A model generated the notes under the pieces. That model searched no databases, was not told the origin of the DNA, and saw only the letters and a list, made by a program, of their open reading frames with translations. Made by a program: the position numbers and the translations under genes. This document shows positions 55,353 through 63,822 of a stretch of DNA of 64,000 nucleotides, piece after piece. Every line of letters begins with the position of its first letter. Position 1 is the first letter of the stretch. Source of the DNA: Phycicoccus sp. HDW14 (GTDB lineage: Bacteria; Actinomycetota; Actinomycetes; Actinomycetales; Dermatophilaceae); assembly GCF_011383005.1 (NCBI RefSeq), contig NZ_CP049935.1, positions 2,108,001 to 2,172,000 of the forward strand, in the 5' to 3' direction.

Positions 55353-56837
55353 TCACCGGCTCGACGCCGCGTCGGCGCCCTCGGGCATCTCGTCGTGCGG
55401 CTCGGTCTGGTGCATGTCGTCGGCGACCTGGGCGCTCAGCTCGTGGCTGGCGAACGGGTCGGCGCGGCGCACGTCGATGACGTAGCCGGTCTGCGGCGAG
55501 AGCATGACCCGCAGCGCGGCCCGGGCCACGGTGCGCGAGTCGAGGAGGGTGTCGGGCGACTCCTCGCCGAAGGCCTTGGTGCGCATCGGGGTTCCGGTGC
55601 GCTCGGGGTTGACGCAGTTGACGCGCACACCCTCCTTGGCCCACTCGTCGGCCAGCGCCTGGGTGAGGTTGACCGTGGCCGCCTTGGCGGAGGAGTACAG
55701 GCTGTAGCCGGAGCGGCCACGCGTGTAGGAGCTGGACGTGAAGAGCAGCAGCGACCCCGAGGTCTCGCGCAGCCAGGGGTAGAACTCCTGGGCGATGAGG
55801 ATCGGGGCGATGTAGTTGATCTCGGTCGCCGCGTAGATCGTGTCCTCGCTCGTCTCCTCGAGCGTGCCGCGCGGCAGGACACCGGCGGTGTTGACGACGA
55901 AGTCGACCCGGCCGGTCTCGCCGACGACCTCCTCGCGGGCCTTGCGGATGTCGGAGCGGCGCTCGACGTGCGTGCGGGTCGAGGAGCGGCTGAACGAGCG
56001 GACCGTCGCCCCGAGCTCGGTGGCCAGCTCGACGATGTCGGCGCCGATGCCGTAGCTGCCGCCGAAGACGACGACGGTGCGTCCCTCGAGCGCGGCCCGC
56101 ATCTCCTCGTCGGAGCGGTCCTGGGGCAGGTCGTGGCTCGTCAGCTGGAAGAGCTTGTCGGCGAGGTAGACGTCGATCGGCTCGGTGACCTTCATGTTCC
56201 GCTCGTCGCCGGCGACGACGAAGATCGGCACGTCGGGCTGGTAGCGCAGGACGACCGTGCAGTCGTCGGTGGCCGTGAAGTCGGGGTCGGTCGCGGCGAT
56301 CTCGTAGGCCCGGGCGATGACCGAGCGGCGGAAGCCCTGCGGCGTCTGGCCACGGCGCAGCATCGCGCGCTTCGGGACGTCCTGGATCACCTCGTGCTCG
56401 TCGACCTCGATGATCGTGTCGGCGGACGGGATCGCGGTGTCGACGGCCTCGTAGGTGGCCAGCGCCGCGACGCACTCCTCGATGATCCGCTGGCTGAGCA
56501 GCGGGCGGACGGCGTCGTGGAAGAGGACGTTGCACTCCTCCTCACCGATCGCCTCGAGGGCCCGCACGGTGGTGCCGTTGCGGGTCTCGGCACCGGGCAG
56601 CACCCGCGTGACCTTGGTGTAGCCGCCGCGGTCGACGAGCTCCTGGACGGGGTCGAGGTGGCCCGGCGTCATCATGACGATGATCTCGTCGACGAGGGGG
56701 CTCGCGTCGAGGGTCTCGATGGTGTGCTCGATGATGGGGCGGCCGGCGATCTTGATCAGCTGCTTGGGGATGCTCAGCCCCACCCGGCTGCCCACTCCAC
56801 CGGCCAGGACGACGGCCACGGTCCGCAGTTCACTCAC
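55353..56837 (-). CDS. Bifunctional CDP-ribitol synthase (Bcs1-like): cytidylyltransferase + SDR reductase
   Basis: 494 residues. Residues 1-235 are an IspD/TarI-type cytidylyltransferase: VAVVLAGGVGSRVGLSIPKQ, EIIVMMTPGHLD, VLFHDAVRPLLS, RGQTPQGFRRSVI. Residues 255-490 are a short-chain reductase: VVVFGGSYGIGADIVELA, VVNTAGVLPRG and SGYSLYSSAKAATVN with the YxxxK pair. The same fusion in Haemophilus Bcs1 reduces ribulose-5-phosphate and makes CDP-ribitol. Here it should feed ribitol-phosphate units to the TagF-like transferases. A role as plain IspD is unlikely because of the fused reductase and the locus. Confidence 0.9.
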   Translation of the reverse strand: MSELRTVAVVLAGGVGSRVGLSIPKQLIKIAGRPIIEHTIETLDASPLVDEIIVMMTPGHLDPVQELVDRGGYTKVTRVLPGAETRNGTTVRALEAIGEEECNVLFHDAVRPLLSQRIIEECVAALATYEAVDTAIPSADTIIEVDEHEVIQDVPKRAMLRRGQTPQGFRRSVIARAYEIAATDPDFTATDDCTVVLRYQPDVPIFVVAGDERNMKVTEPIDVYLADKLFQLTSHDLPQDRSDEEMRAALEGRTVVVFGGSYGIGADIVELATELGATVRSFSRSSTRTHVERRSDIRKAREEVVGETGRVDFVVNTAGVLPRGTLEETSEDTIYAATEINYIAPILIAQEFYPWLRETSGSLLLFTSSSYTRGRSGYSLYSSAKAATVNLTQALADEWAKEGVRVNCVNPERTGTPMRTKAFGEESPDTLLDSRTVARAALRVMLSPQTGYVIDVRRADPFASHELSAQVADDMHQTEPHDEMPEGADAASSR

Positions 56838-56844
56838 CTTCCCG

Positions 56845-56850
56845 ACCCTA
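56845..56850 (-). promoter_or_regulatory. -10 box TAGGGT, leaderless start at 56837
   Basis: Ends 7 nt before the GTG of the CDP-ribitol synthase. Confidence 0.5.
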
Positions 56851-56948
56851 CCGGGGTGCGTCGGCACCGGGCACCCACGGCCCCGGCCCCTCGCGCGTGA
56901 GCCGCCGGGGCGCGGCGGGTGGGCCGCTGGGGGCGCAGCGCGCCGCCC

Positions 56949-56954
56949 TAGACT
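56949..56954 (+). promoter_or_regulatory. -10 box TAGACT, leaderless start at 56962
   Basis: Ends 7 nt before an ATG that opens a 14-codon ORF rather than the large gene itself. Confidence 0.5.
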
Positions 56955-56961
56955 CTGCGCC

Positions 56962-57006
56962 ATGCCCGAGCACGTGACCCCCCGGCCTCCCGAGCCGGCT
57001 CCGTGA
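56962..57006 (+). CDS. 14-residue leader ORF overlapping the DUF6541 gene
   Basis: Product MPEHVTPRPPEPAP, Pro-rich, followed by TGA overlapping the next GTG (GTGA). It has the leaderless -10 spacing, so ribosomes probably enter here and re-initiate on the membrane-protein gene, which lacks its own Shine-Dalgarno. No function beyond coupling is claimed; it may respond to proline supply, which is a guess. Confidence 0.4.
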   Translation: MPEHVTPRPPEPAP

Positions 57007-58943
57007 TCTCGGCCTCCCCCGAGTCGTGGCTCGCGGCCGCGCCGGTGGTCCTCGCCGCCGTCGCGCTCCTCCTCGTCCCCGGGGCCGTCGCGCTGCGGCT
57101 GGCCCGGGCCGACGGGATGCTCGTGCTCGGGGCGGCCGGCCCGCTGACCGTCTCGGTCGTCACGGTCTCCGGTGTCGTCACCGCGGCGGCCGGCGTCCGG
57201 TGGTCGCCACTGTCGCTCGTGCTCGCGACGCTCGTCGTCTGGCTCGTGGCCGCCGCCGTCGGTGGGGCCCGCCGGGGCGCCGTCGCACCCGACCGGGCCG
57301 CGCTCTCCCGCTGGGCGGTCGGGGGCGGGCTCGTCGTCGGGGTGGTCCTCGCGGCGTGGCCGCTGCTCGCCGCCACCGGGTCCGCCGGGGCCCTGCCGCA
57401 GCAGCCCGACACGATCTTCCACCTCGAGACGATCCAGGGGATGGTCGAGCGGCACGACGTCTCGACGCTGCACGGGCAGTCGTTCGTGCAGCCCGACGCC
57501 ACCGGCTTCTACCCCGCCGGCTTCCACGCGCTCGCGGCCACGCTGGTGCAGCTCACCGGGTGCCGCGTCGACGTCGCCGCCAACGTCGTCGCCCTCGTCG
57601 CCGCGGCGGTGCTCTGGCCGCTGGCCATGACCTTCCTGTCCACCGTCGTGCTCGGCCGGCGTGACGCGGTGGCGCTCGTCGCCCCCGTCGCGGCCGTCGC
57701 GTTCACGGCCTTCCCGACCTGGCTGCTCGGGTACGGGGTGCTCTGGCCCAACCTGCTCGGGCAGGCCCTGCTGCCGGCGGTGCTGGCGGTCGGCCTGCTG
57801 GCGCTGCGCCGACCCCGTCAGGTCTCGACGTGGGCGCTGCTCGCCGTCCTCGTCGGCGGCCTCGGTGCGGCCCACCCCAACGCGGTCATCGGGCTCGTGG
57901 TGCTCGGCGGCGTGGCCCTCGGCTGGTTGCTCGTCGTCGGCACGGTGCGCGCCGGGCGCCCGGCCCACCGGCTGCTCAGCGCGGTCGGGGTGGTGCTGCT
58001 CGTGGGCGGAGCCGGGGCGGTGTGGTTCCTCGGTGCGCGCCTCGCGCCGTCGATGCGCGAGTCGAACCCGCGCGGACCCGAGATGGGCTGGGGCGCCGCG
58101 CTCGTCGACGTGCTCTTCGCCGCCCCGCGCTCCTCCCCCGCCCTCTGGGTCACCGGCGTCGTCGTGCTCGTGGGGGTCGTCGTGGCCCTGCGCCGGGCCC
58201 GGACCGCTTGGCTGTCGCTGGCCTGGCTGCTCGTCGGGGGCCTCTACCTCGCCGTCGCCGCCGTCGACTCACCGAGGACCCGGCTGCTCACCTGGCCGTG
58301 GTTCAACAACTCCCCCCGGCTGGCGGGCCTGCTCGTCGTCCCGGGCGCGCTGCTCGTCACGGCGGCGCTCGTCGCGCTCGTGCGCGCCGACGGCGAGCGG
58401 ACCCGCACCGCGACCCGGCGGGCCGCGGCCGCGGCCGTCGTCTTCGTCCTCGTCACGCTCGGCGCCAACGCGGCGGCGCGCGCCCAGGTCCTCGGCGCCT
58501 ACTTCCCCACCGACTCCCGGGCCTCGTGGGTCAGCCGCACGGAGCTGCGCGCCCTCACCTCGCTCGGCAGCGAGGTGCCCGCCGACGCCCTCGTCGCCGC
58601 CAACCCGTGGCGCGGCGGCTCCTACCTCGGCCTGGTCCGCGACGTGCGGATGCTCTTCCCGAACGAGAAGACGCTGCCCGGCAGCCCGGTGCAGCAGCTG
58701 CTCGGCGCCCGGCTCGACGAGGTGGCGACCGACCCCGAGGTCTGCGCCCTCGTCACCCGGCTCGAGGTCGGCTGGGCCATCACCGGCGGCGAGCCCGCGA
58801 GCACGTCCGCCGGCGCGGTCCGGCCCTACCGCGGCGTCGACGGCGTCGACGGCGCCCCGGGGTGGCAGCGCGTGCGCACCGAGGGCCCGTACACGCTGTA
58901 CCGGTTCAGCGGCTGCGACGCCTCGGGACCGGCTCAGGACTGA
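57003..58943 (+). CDS. DUF6541 family polytopic membrane protein
   Basis: 646 residues with about fourteen membrane helices. Family block: QQPDTIFHLETIQGMVER and GFYPAGFHALAATLVQLTG in the first outer loop, like lipid-sugar-dependent GT-C enzymes, and LGYGVLWPNLLGQALLPAVL. The C-terminal 150 residues are outside (RTELRALTSLGSEVPADALV, ANPWRGGSYLGLVRDVR). Likely an outer-face glycosyltransferase working on the wall polymer. The 3' end overlaps the convergent TagF-like gene by 10 bp. Confidence 0.75.
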   Translation: MISASPESWLAAAPVVLAAVALLLVPGAVALRLARADGMLVLGAAGPLTVSVVTVSGVVTAAAGVRWSPLSLVLATLVVWLVAAAVGGARRGAVAPDRAALSRWAVGGGLVVGVVLAAWPLLAATGSAGALPQQPDTIFHLETIQGMVERHDVSTLHGQSFVQPDATGFYPAGFHALAATLVQLTGCRVDVAANVVALVAAAVLWPLAMTFLSTVVLGRRDAVALVAPVAAVAFTAFPTWLLGYGVLWPNLLGQALLPAVLAVGLLALRRPRQVSTWALLAVLVGGLGAAHPNAVIGLVVLGGVALGWLLVVGTVRAGRPAHRLLSAVGVVLLVGGAGAVWFLGARLAPSMRESNPRGPEMGWGAALVDVLFAAPRSSPALWVTGVVVLVGVVVALRRARTAWLSLAWLLVGGLYLAVAAVDSPRTRLLTWPWFNNSPRLAGLLVVPGALLVTAALVALVRADGERTRTATRRAAAAAVVFVLVTLGANAAARAQVLGAYFPTDSRASWVSRTELRALTSLGSEVPADALVAANPWRGGSYLGLVRDVRMLFPNEKTLPGSPVQQLLGARLDEVATDPEVCALVTRLEVGWAITGGEPASTSAGAVRPYRGVDGVDGAPGWQRVRTEGPYTLYRFSGCDASGPAQD

Positions 58944-60091
58944 AGGGCCGCCCGGACCGCCGCGCGGAAGCGCTGCGTGGCCGCCCCGGGCGTCGTGTCG
59001 CCGAAGTAGTGCGCGACGACCTCGTCCCACCCCACCGGCATCCGCCCGCCGAGCGAGCGGAGCAGCGCGGGCGCCTGCCCGGCCTCGGCGGCGGTGAGGC
59101 GGGGCACGGTCGAGAGCAGCAGGGAGTCACCGGTCGAGGGCACGGCGGGCCCGGGGTCGGTGACGACGAGGGGCTTGCCCGTGGCCGCCCAGTCGTAGGC
59201 GACCGACGAGACGTCGGTGACGCACGCGTCGGCGAACCCGGCCTGCCAGCCGTAGGGACCGGTGTCGACGAGGTGGTCGGGCCCGGTGAGCAGCGCCCGG
59301 ACGGCGAGGTCGGCACGGTGGTAGGCCGGCGAGGTCGCGCCCGCGCGGGGGTGCGGGCGGTAGACGACGCGGAAGCCGCCGTCCTCGACGAGGGCGCGCA
59401 CGAGGGCCTCGCCGTGGCTGGCGATGGAGCCGTACGCCATCGCCGGCCGGTCGCCCTCCCACGTCGGGGCGTAGAGCACGCGGGTGCGGCCGTCGCGCTC
59501 CCAGGCCGGAGCGCCGGGCACGGTGTGGTCGAGCTGGGGGCGGCCGACCATCGGCGCGCGGGTGGCGGCGTCGTAGCCGCGCAGCACCCGCTCGAGCCGC
59601 TCGCGCCCGGCCGGGCCGGCGACGAACGAGAAGTCGTAGGCCTTGTTCTGGTTCGAGATGCTCGAGTCCTTGTCGCTCTCGCCGTGGCCGAGGTAGACGT
59701 GGACCGGCTCGGGGAAGCGGAGCATCCGGAAGTTGCGCTCGAGGTGGTTGACGTAGAGGACCCCGCGCACGCCGTCGGAGCGCACCAGGCGCTCGAGGTC
59801 GGGGGCGCCCTTGGCCAGCCGCACCGGCAGCCGCGTGACGGCCATCGCGGCGCGGGCACCGTCGGCGCGGGTGCAGACGACGACGAGCGGGACGACCTCG
59901 TCGAGGTCCTCGAGGACGGGCAGCCAGTCGGCGAGCTGGTAGAGCTCGACCGGCCCGCCGGCGAAGAAGACGGCCACCGGTGCGGGGGGCAGTGGGGCGG
60001 CGGCCACGGCCGCGCGAGCCGTCGCGTCGGCCCGCCACCAGTTGCCGGCCTGCACCCACAGGGTCCGGGCGACGTGCGCGATCGTGCTCAT
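58934..60091 (-). CDS. Soluble TagF-like CDP-glycerol/ribitol transferase (HGESDK type)
   Basis: 385 residues, no membrane helices. PVAVFFAGGPVELYQLADWL, VYLGHGESDKDSSISNQ, AGPAGRERLERVLRGYD, VGRPQLDHTVPG, RVLYAPTWEGDRPAMAYGS, VVYRPHPRAGA and VTDVSSVAYDWAATGKPLVV define the glycerophosphotransferase-like GT-B domain. Like the two membrane-anchored copies it has HG-E/D-x-DK instead of WHGTPLK. ATG 60091 has a -10 8 nt upstream. Perhaps a primer or short-chain enzyme. Confidence 0.85.
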   Translation of the reverse strand: MSTIAHVARTLWVQAGNWWRADATARAAVAAAPLPPAPVAVFFAGGPVELYQLADWLPVLEDLDEVVPLVVVCTRADGARAAMAVTRLPVRLAKGAPDLERLVRSDGVRGVLYVNHLERNFRMLRFPEPVHVYLGHGESDKDSSISNQNKAYDFSFVAGPAGRERLERVLRGYDAATRAPMVGRPQLDHTVPGAPAWERDGRTRVLYAPTWEGDRPAMAYGSIASHGEALVRALVEDGGFRVVYRPHPRAGATSPAYHRADLAVRALLTGPDHLVDTGPYGWQAGFADACVTDVSSVAYDWAATGKPLVVTDPGPAVPSTGDSLLLSTVPRLTAAEAGQAPALLRSLGGRMPVGWDEVVAHYFGDTTPGAATQRFRAAVRAALQS

Positions 60092-60099
60092 CGAGGGGG

Positions 60100-60105
60100 A
60101 GCATA
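60100..60105 (-). promoter_or_regulatory. -10 box TATGCT, leaderless start at 60091
   Basis: Ends 8 nt before the TagF-like ATG; divergent from TAGCGT at 60115-60120. Confidence 0.5.
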
Positions 60106-60114
60106 CGGGTCCGG

Positions 60115-60120
60115 TAGCGT
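60115..60120 (+). promoter_or_regulatory. -10 box TAGCGT for the ExoA-like GT2 gene
   Basis: Transcription would start near 60127, about 25 nt before GTG 60152. The leader has only a weak purine stretch (ACAGG). Confidence 0.35.
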
Positions 60121-60151
60121 GACCTGCCCCGTCCCCGACGACAGGTCCCCG

Positions 60152-61171
60152 GTGCCCACCCCGAGCGTCTCGTACCTCGTGCCCGTCCTCAACGAGGCGG
60201 GTCGGCTGGCCGACGCCGTGCGGGGCGCGCTCGGTCAGGACTACGACGGGGCCCAGGAGGTCGTCGTGGCCGTCGCGCCCTCGGCCGACGGCACCGAGGA
60301 GGTCGCCGCCCGGCTGGCGCGCGAGGACCCGCGCGTGCGCGTCGTCGACAACCCGGCCACCGACATCCCCGCGGGCCTCAACCGGGCCCTGGCCGCCTCC
60401 ACCGGCGACGTCGTCGTGCGGGTCGACGCGCACTCGGCCCTCCCGGACGGCTACACGCGCCGGATGGTCGAGGTGCTGCTCGAGACCGGGGCGGCCAACG
60501 CGGGCGGCATCATGCGCGCCGAGGGTCGCACGCCCCTCCAGGAGTCGGTGGCCCGCGCGTACAACAGCGGCCTCGGGCTGGGCGGCGGTGTGCACCACGC
60601 GGGGTCGGCCGCGGGGCCTGCCGAGACCGCCTACCTCGGGGTCTTCCGGCGCTCGGCGCTGCTGGCCGTCGGGGGCTACGACGAGACGCTGCGGCGCGGC
60701 GAGGACTACGACCTCAACGTCCGGCTGCGGGCCGCGGGGTACGAGGTGTGGTTCGTCCCCGACGTCGAGGTCACCTACTGGCCGCGCTCGGACTGGGCGC
60801 CCCTCGTCCGGCAGATGTGGGCCACCGGCGTCTGGCGCGGTGAGATGGTGCGCCGCTCCGGTCGCACCCGGCTGCGCTACCTCGCGGCGCCGGCGGTGGT
60901 GCTCGGGCTCGGGACGAGTGCGGCCGTGGCCGTGTCCGGGCTCGACCGGCGCCACCCGCTCCCCTTCGCCCTGGCCCACCTCGCCCCGCTCGCCTACGCG
61001 GGCTTCCTCGGCTGGGCGGGCGCCACGGCCGGCGCCTCGGACCTGCCGTCACGGGTGCGTGACGCCGCGGTCGTCGCGACCATCCAGGCCTCGTGGGGCG
61101 CGGGCTTCCTCAAGGGCGTGACGCGCGGGGCGGGCACGACCGTCGACCGGTCGCGGGTCCGCCGGCGCTGA
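60152..61171 (+). CDS. GT2 glycosyltransferase, ExoA-like
   Basis: 339 residues. SVSYLVPVLNEAGRLADAVR, VVVAVAPSADGTEEVAARL, DIPAGLNRALAASTGDVVVR, VDAHSALPDGYTRRM and RGEDYDLNVRLRAAGYEVWF are GT2 motifs. Two or three hydrophobic segments near the C-terminus (residues about 250-320) anchor it to the membrane. Similar to ExoA of succinoglycan synthesis. Ends 29 bp from the convergent two-domain TagF gene. Confidence 0.85.
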   Translation: MPTPSVSYLVPVLNEAGRLADAVRGALGQDYDGAQEVVVAVAPSADGTEEVAARLAREDPRVRVVDNPATDIPAGLNRALAASTGDVVVRVDAHSALPDGYTRRMVEVLLETGAANAGGIMRAEGRTPLQESVARAYNSGLGLGGGVHHAGSAAGPAETAYLGVFRRSALLAVGGYDETLRRGEDYDLNVRLRAAGYEVWFVPDVEVTYWPRSDWAPLVRQMWATGVWRGEMVRRSGRTRLRYLAAPAVVLGLGTSAAVAVSGLDRRHPLPFALAHLAPLAYAGFLGWAGATAGASDLPSRVRDAAVVATIQASWGAGFLKGVTRGAGTTVDRSRVRRR

Positions 61172-61199
61172 GGCCCCGGTGCGCCGCGGCCGGAGGCGG

Positions 61200-63523
61200 T
61201 CAGCGGCGCGGGAGGGCCCCGAGCGCGAGCAGCCGGGCCACGACGCGCTCCGAGGCGTGGCCGTCGTCGAGCGGGTTGAAGTCGGCGCGCCAGCGCGCGT
61301 AGCGGGCCGCCCAGCGCGCCCGCTCGTCGGGCTCGTCGGCCCGGGCCACGGCGTCGGCGACCTCGTCCGTGGTGCGCACGAGGGGTCCCGGCGCCCGCTC
61401 GCCGAGGTCCCAGGCGAAGCCGCGGACCTCGGCCTCGTACCGCTCGGCGTCGGCGACGTGGAAGACCATCGGGCGGCCGGTGGCGCTGAAGTCGAACATC
61501 ACCGAGGAGTAGTCGGTGACGAGGACGTCGGCGAGGGCGAGCAGGTCGCTGACGTCGGGATGGGCCGTGACGTCGAGGACACGGTCGGCGGCCACCTCGG
61601 CCCGCAGCCCGAGCGTGCGGGCGTGACCGCGCACGAGCACCGTCCAGTCGGGGCCGAGCCGCTCGGCGAGGGCGGTGGGGTCGAGCGGGTCGGGCTGGTC
61701 GAGCGCGTCGTCGCGCCAGGTCGGGGCGTAGAGGACGACCCGGGGGGTCACGACACCGAGGGAGGTGCGCGCCTCCTCCCCCGACGACGTGACGACGACG
61801 TCGTTGCGCGGGTAGCCCAGGGTCCACATCGGGCGGACGACGGCGTAGCTGCGCCGCAACGCGCGCGCGGCGAAGTCGTTCTGCGCCAACATCACCGACC
61901 AGCGGGTCGACTGCTTGACGACGGCCGCGAACAGCCTCGGGGTTCGGTCGCGCCGGCCGAGCGCGATCCGCTTGAGCGGCGTGCCGTGCCAGGTCTGGAG
62001 CACGAACTGGTCGCGGCGCGGGCGCCAGGAGTCCTCGATCCAGTCGTTGAGGACGAGCAGGTCGGCGCGGTCGCGGGCGGCCCGCCACTCGGGGGTGCCG
62101 ACCCGGACGGCCGTCGCGCCCGTGGGCACCTCGACACCGTCGCGCGACACCGACCAGAGGCGTTCGACGTGCGGGGCGACCCGGGCCAGCTCGCGGTCGA
62201 TGGCCGCGGGGTTGCAGGAGACGTTGCGCCCGTGGAAGCTCTCGAAGAACGCGGTGCCCCGACGAGCCCGGGCGCGACGGGGTTCGGGGGGTGGCCGAGC
62301 AGCGCGTCGACCCGGGTGACGACGCGCGCGGCGGCCCGCCCGTCGCGACGCTGGTGGTAGCGGTCGGCGAGCGCGCGGGTGTGGGCCAGGGCCTCCTCGC
62401 GCGCGGGGCCGCCGGGCCAGGTGTCGGAGAGGCGGGTCAGGGCCTCGGCCCAGGTGCGCTCGACCCGTCCACCGGTCGTCGCCTCGTAGGGCTCGTACAG
62501 CCCGTGCCGGCGCGTGTAGTCCTCGAGGTCGGGGGCGAGGAAGACGAGCGGAACGCCGGTGACCGCGGCATCCAGCACGATCGAGGAGTAGTCGCTGACG
62601 ACGGCGTCGGTGGCCCAGAGGATGCGCATCACCTCGGGCTCGACCCTCGAGTCGAGCAGCCGGACGGCGTCCGACCGGTGGCTCCAGTCCCCCACCGCGA
62701 GCGGGTGCGGCCGGACGAGGAGCACCGCGTCGTGGGCGGCCAGCCACTCCTCGACGAGGGTCCACTCCGCGGGGGTCGGCACGACCGGGTCGGCGGAGCC
62801 GTCGCGCCAGGTCGGGGCGAGGAGCACGACGCGCCGGCCGCCGAGGTCGCCCACCGCGGCCCCGACCCGGGCCCGGGCGGCGGCGCGGCGCTCGTCCTCG
62901 GGGCCGCGGAAGAGCACGTCGGCGCGCGGCTCGCCGAGCACCTCGACCCGGGCCGGGTCGGCACCGAGGGCGCTGGCCATCAGGGGGGCGACGGTCGTCG
63001 ACGAGACGGGGAGCAGGCCGATCCGCTGCCCGCCGCGGCGGTACATGGCGGCGAGCATCCGGGGCACCGGGCCGCGGTCGCCGACGACCGGCAGGCGCAT
63101 CGCCGCCGGGCTGTCGAGGTGCATCCGCTTGAGCGGGCTGCCGTGCCACAGCTGGACGACGAGCGCGCCCCCGGTGCCGAACCGGCTGGCGTCGCCGTAG
63201 CCGTGGGTGAGGACGACGACGGCCGCCCGGGTGGCGGCGCGGAAGGCGGCGGCCGAGCCGTGCTCGAGGACCCGGACGCCCAGCGCGCGGGCGTCGGCGG
63301 CCTCCTGCGGCGTGCGGGCCAGCCAGGTGACCCGGTCGGCGCGGCCACGGGCGACGAGCTCCTCGACGAGGGCGCGGGCGCCGTCGTGCACGCCGTACGC
63401 ACTGCCGACCACCCAGGTGTCGCGCCGCCGGGGCACGACCCGGGTCACGAGGTCGCCGAGGGCGTACCGCGGGAGCCAGAGCACCTTCTCGACGTTGCGT
63501 CGGGCGAAGGCGGTGTCGGGCAC
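61200..63523 (-). CDS. Two-domain TagF-like polyol-phosphate polymerase (frameshifted)
   Basis: 774 residues after adding one base in the region 62255-62291, probably the C6 run (plus-strand GGGGGG) at 62286-62291. It holds two glycerophosphotransferase domains in tandem. Domain 1 has VVQLWHGSPLKRMHLDSP, VLLAPTWRDGSADPVV and VSDYSSIVLDAAVTGVPLVF. Domain 2 has VLQTWHGTPLKRIALG, VLYAPTWRDDALDQ and VTDYSSVMFDFSATGRPMVF. Both keep the classical WHG-PLK motif, unlike the other three in this locus, so this is the best candidate for the main-chain polymerase. GTG 63523 is chosen because GATACT lies 7 nt upstream. Confidence 0.87.
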
Positions 63524-63530
63524 GCGCGCC

Positions 63531-63536
63531 AGTATC
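63531..63536 (-). promoter_or_regulatory. -10-like GATACT, leaderless start at 63523
   Basis: Ends 7 nt before the GTG of the two-domain TagF gene; first base departs from T. Confidence 0.35.
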
Positions 63537-63559
63537 GCGCATGCCTGCGTGCGCTCCCT

Positions 63560-63817
63560 CCGCGGTTCGAGGTATCCCGCCACCGTGGGACATCGGCCGA
63601 TTACCTCGACCGAGCGGGCACCCCCAGCGGTTCGAGATGAAACCAGACCCCAGACGGCCCACCATCACCTCGACCCGGCAGGCATCCTCCGCGGTTCGAG
63701 GTATTACGCCACCCCGGCGCGACGGCCGGATACCTCGACCCCGCGAGCACCCACAGCGGTTCGAGGTGAAACCAGACCCCCAGACGTCCCACCATCACCT
63801 CGACCCAGCGGGCGAGG
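63560..63817. repeat. Tandem 129-bp repeat built of four hyphenated palindromes
   Basis: Two copies with a 129-bp period (63560 and 63689). Each has two sub-units of about 64 bp starting with CGGTTCGAGRT and ending with ACCTCGACC, so TCGAGGT and ACCTCGA alternate about eight times. The two sub-unit types differ in the centre (one GTAT..., one GAAACCAGACCC...). No convincing ORF lies across it. It fills the gap between the TagF gene and the right-edge gene. Confidence 0.75.
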
Positions 63818-63822
63818 CGGGG

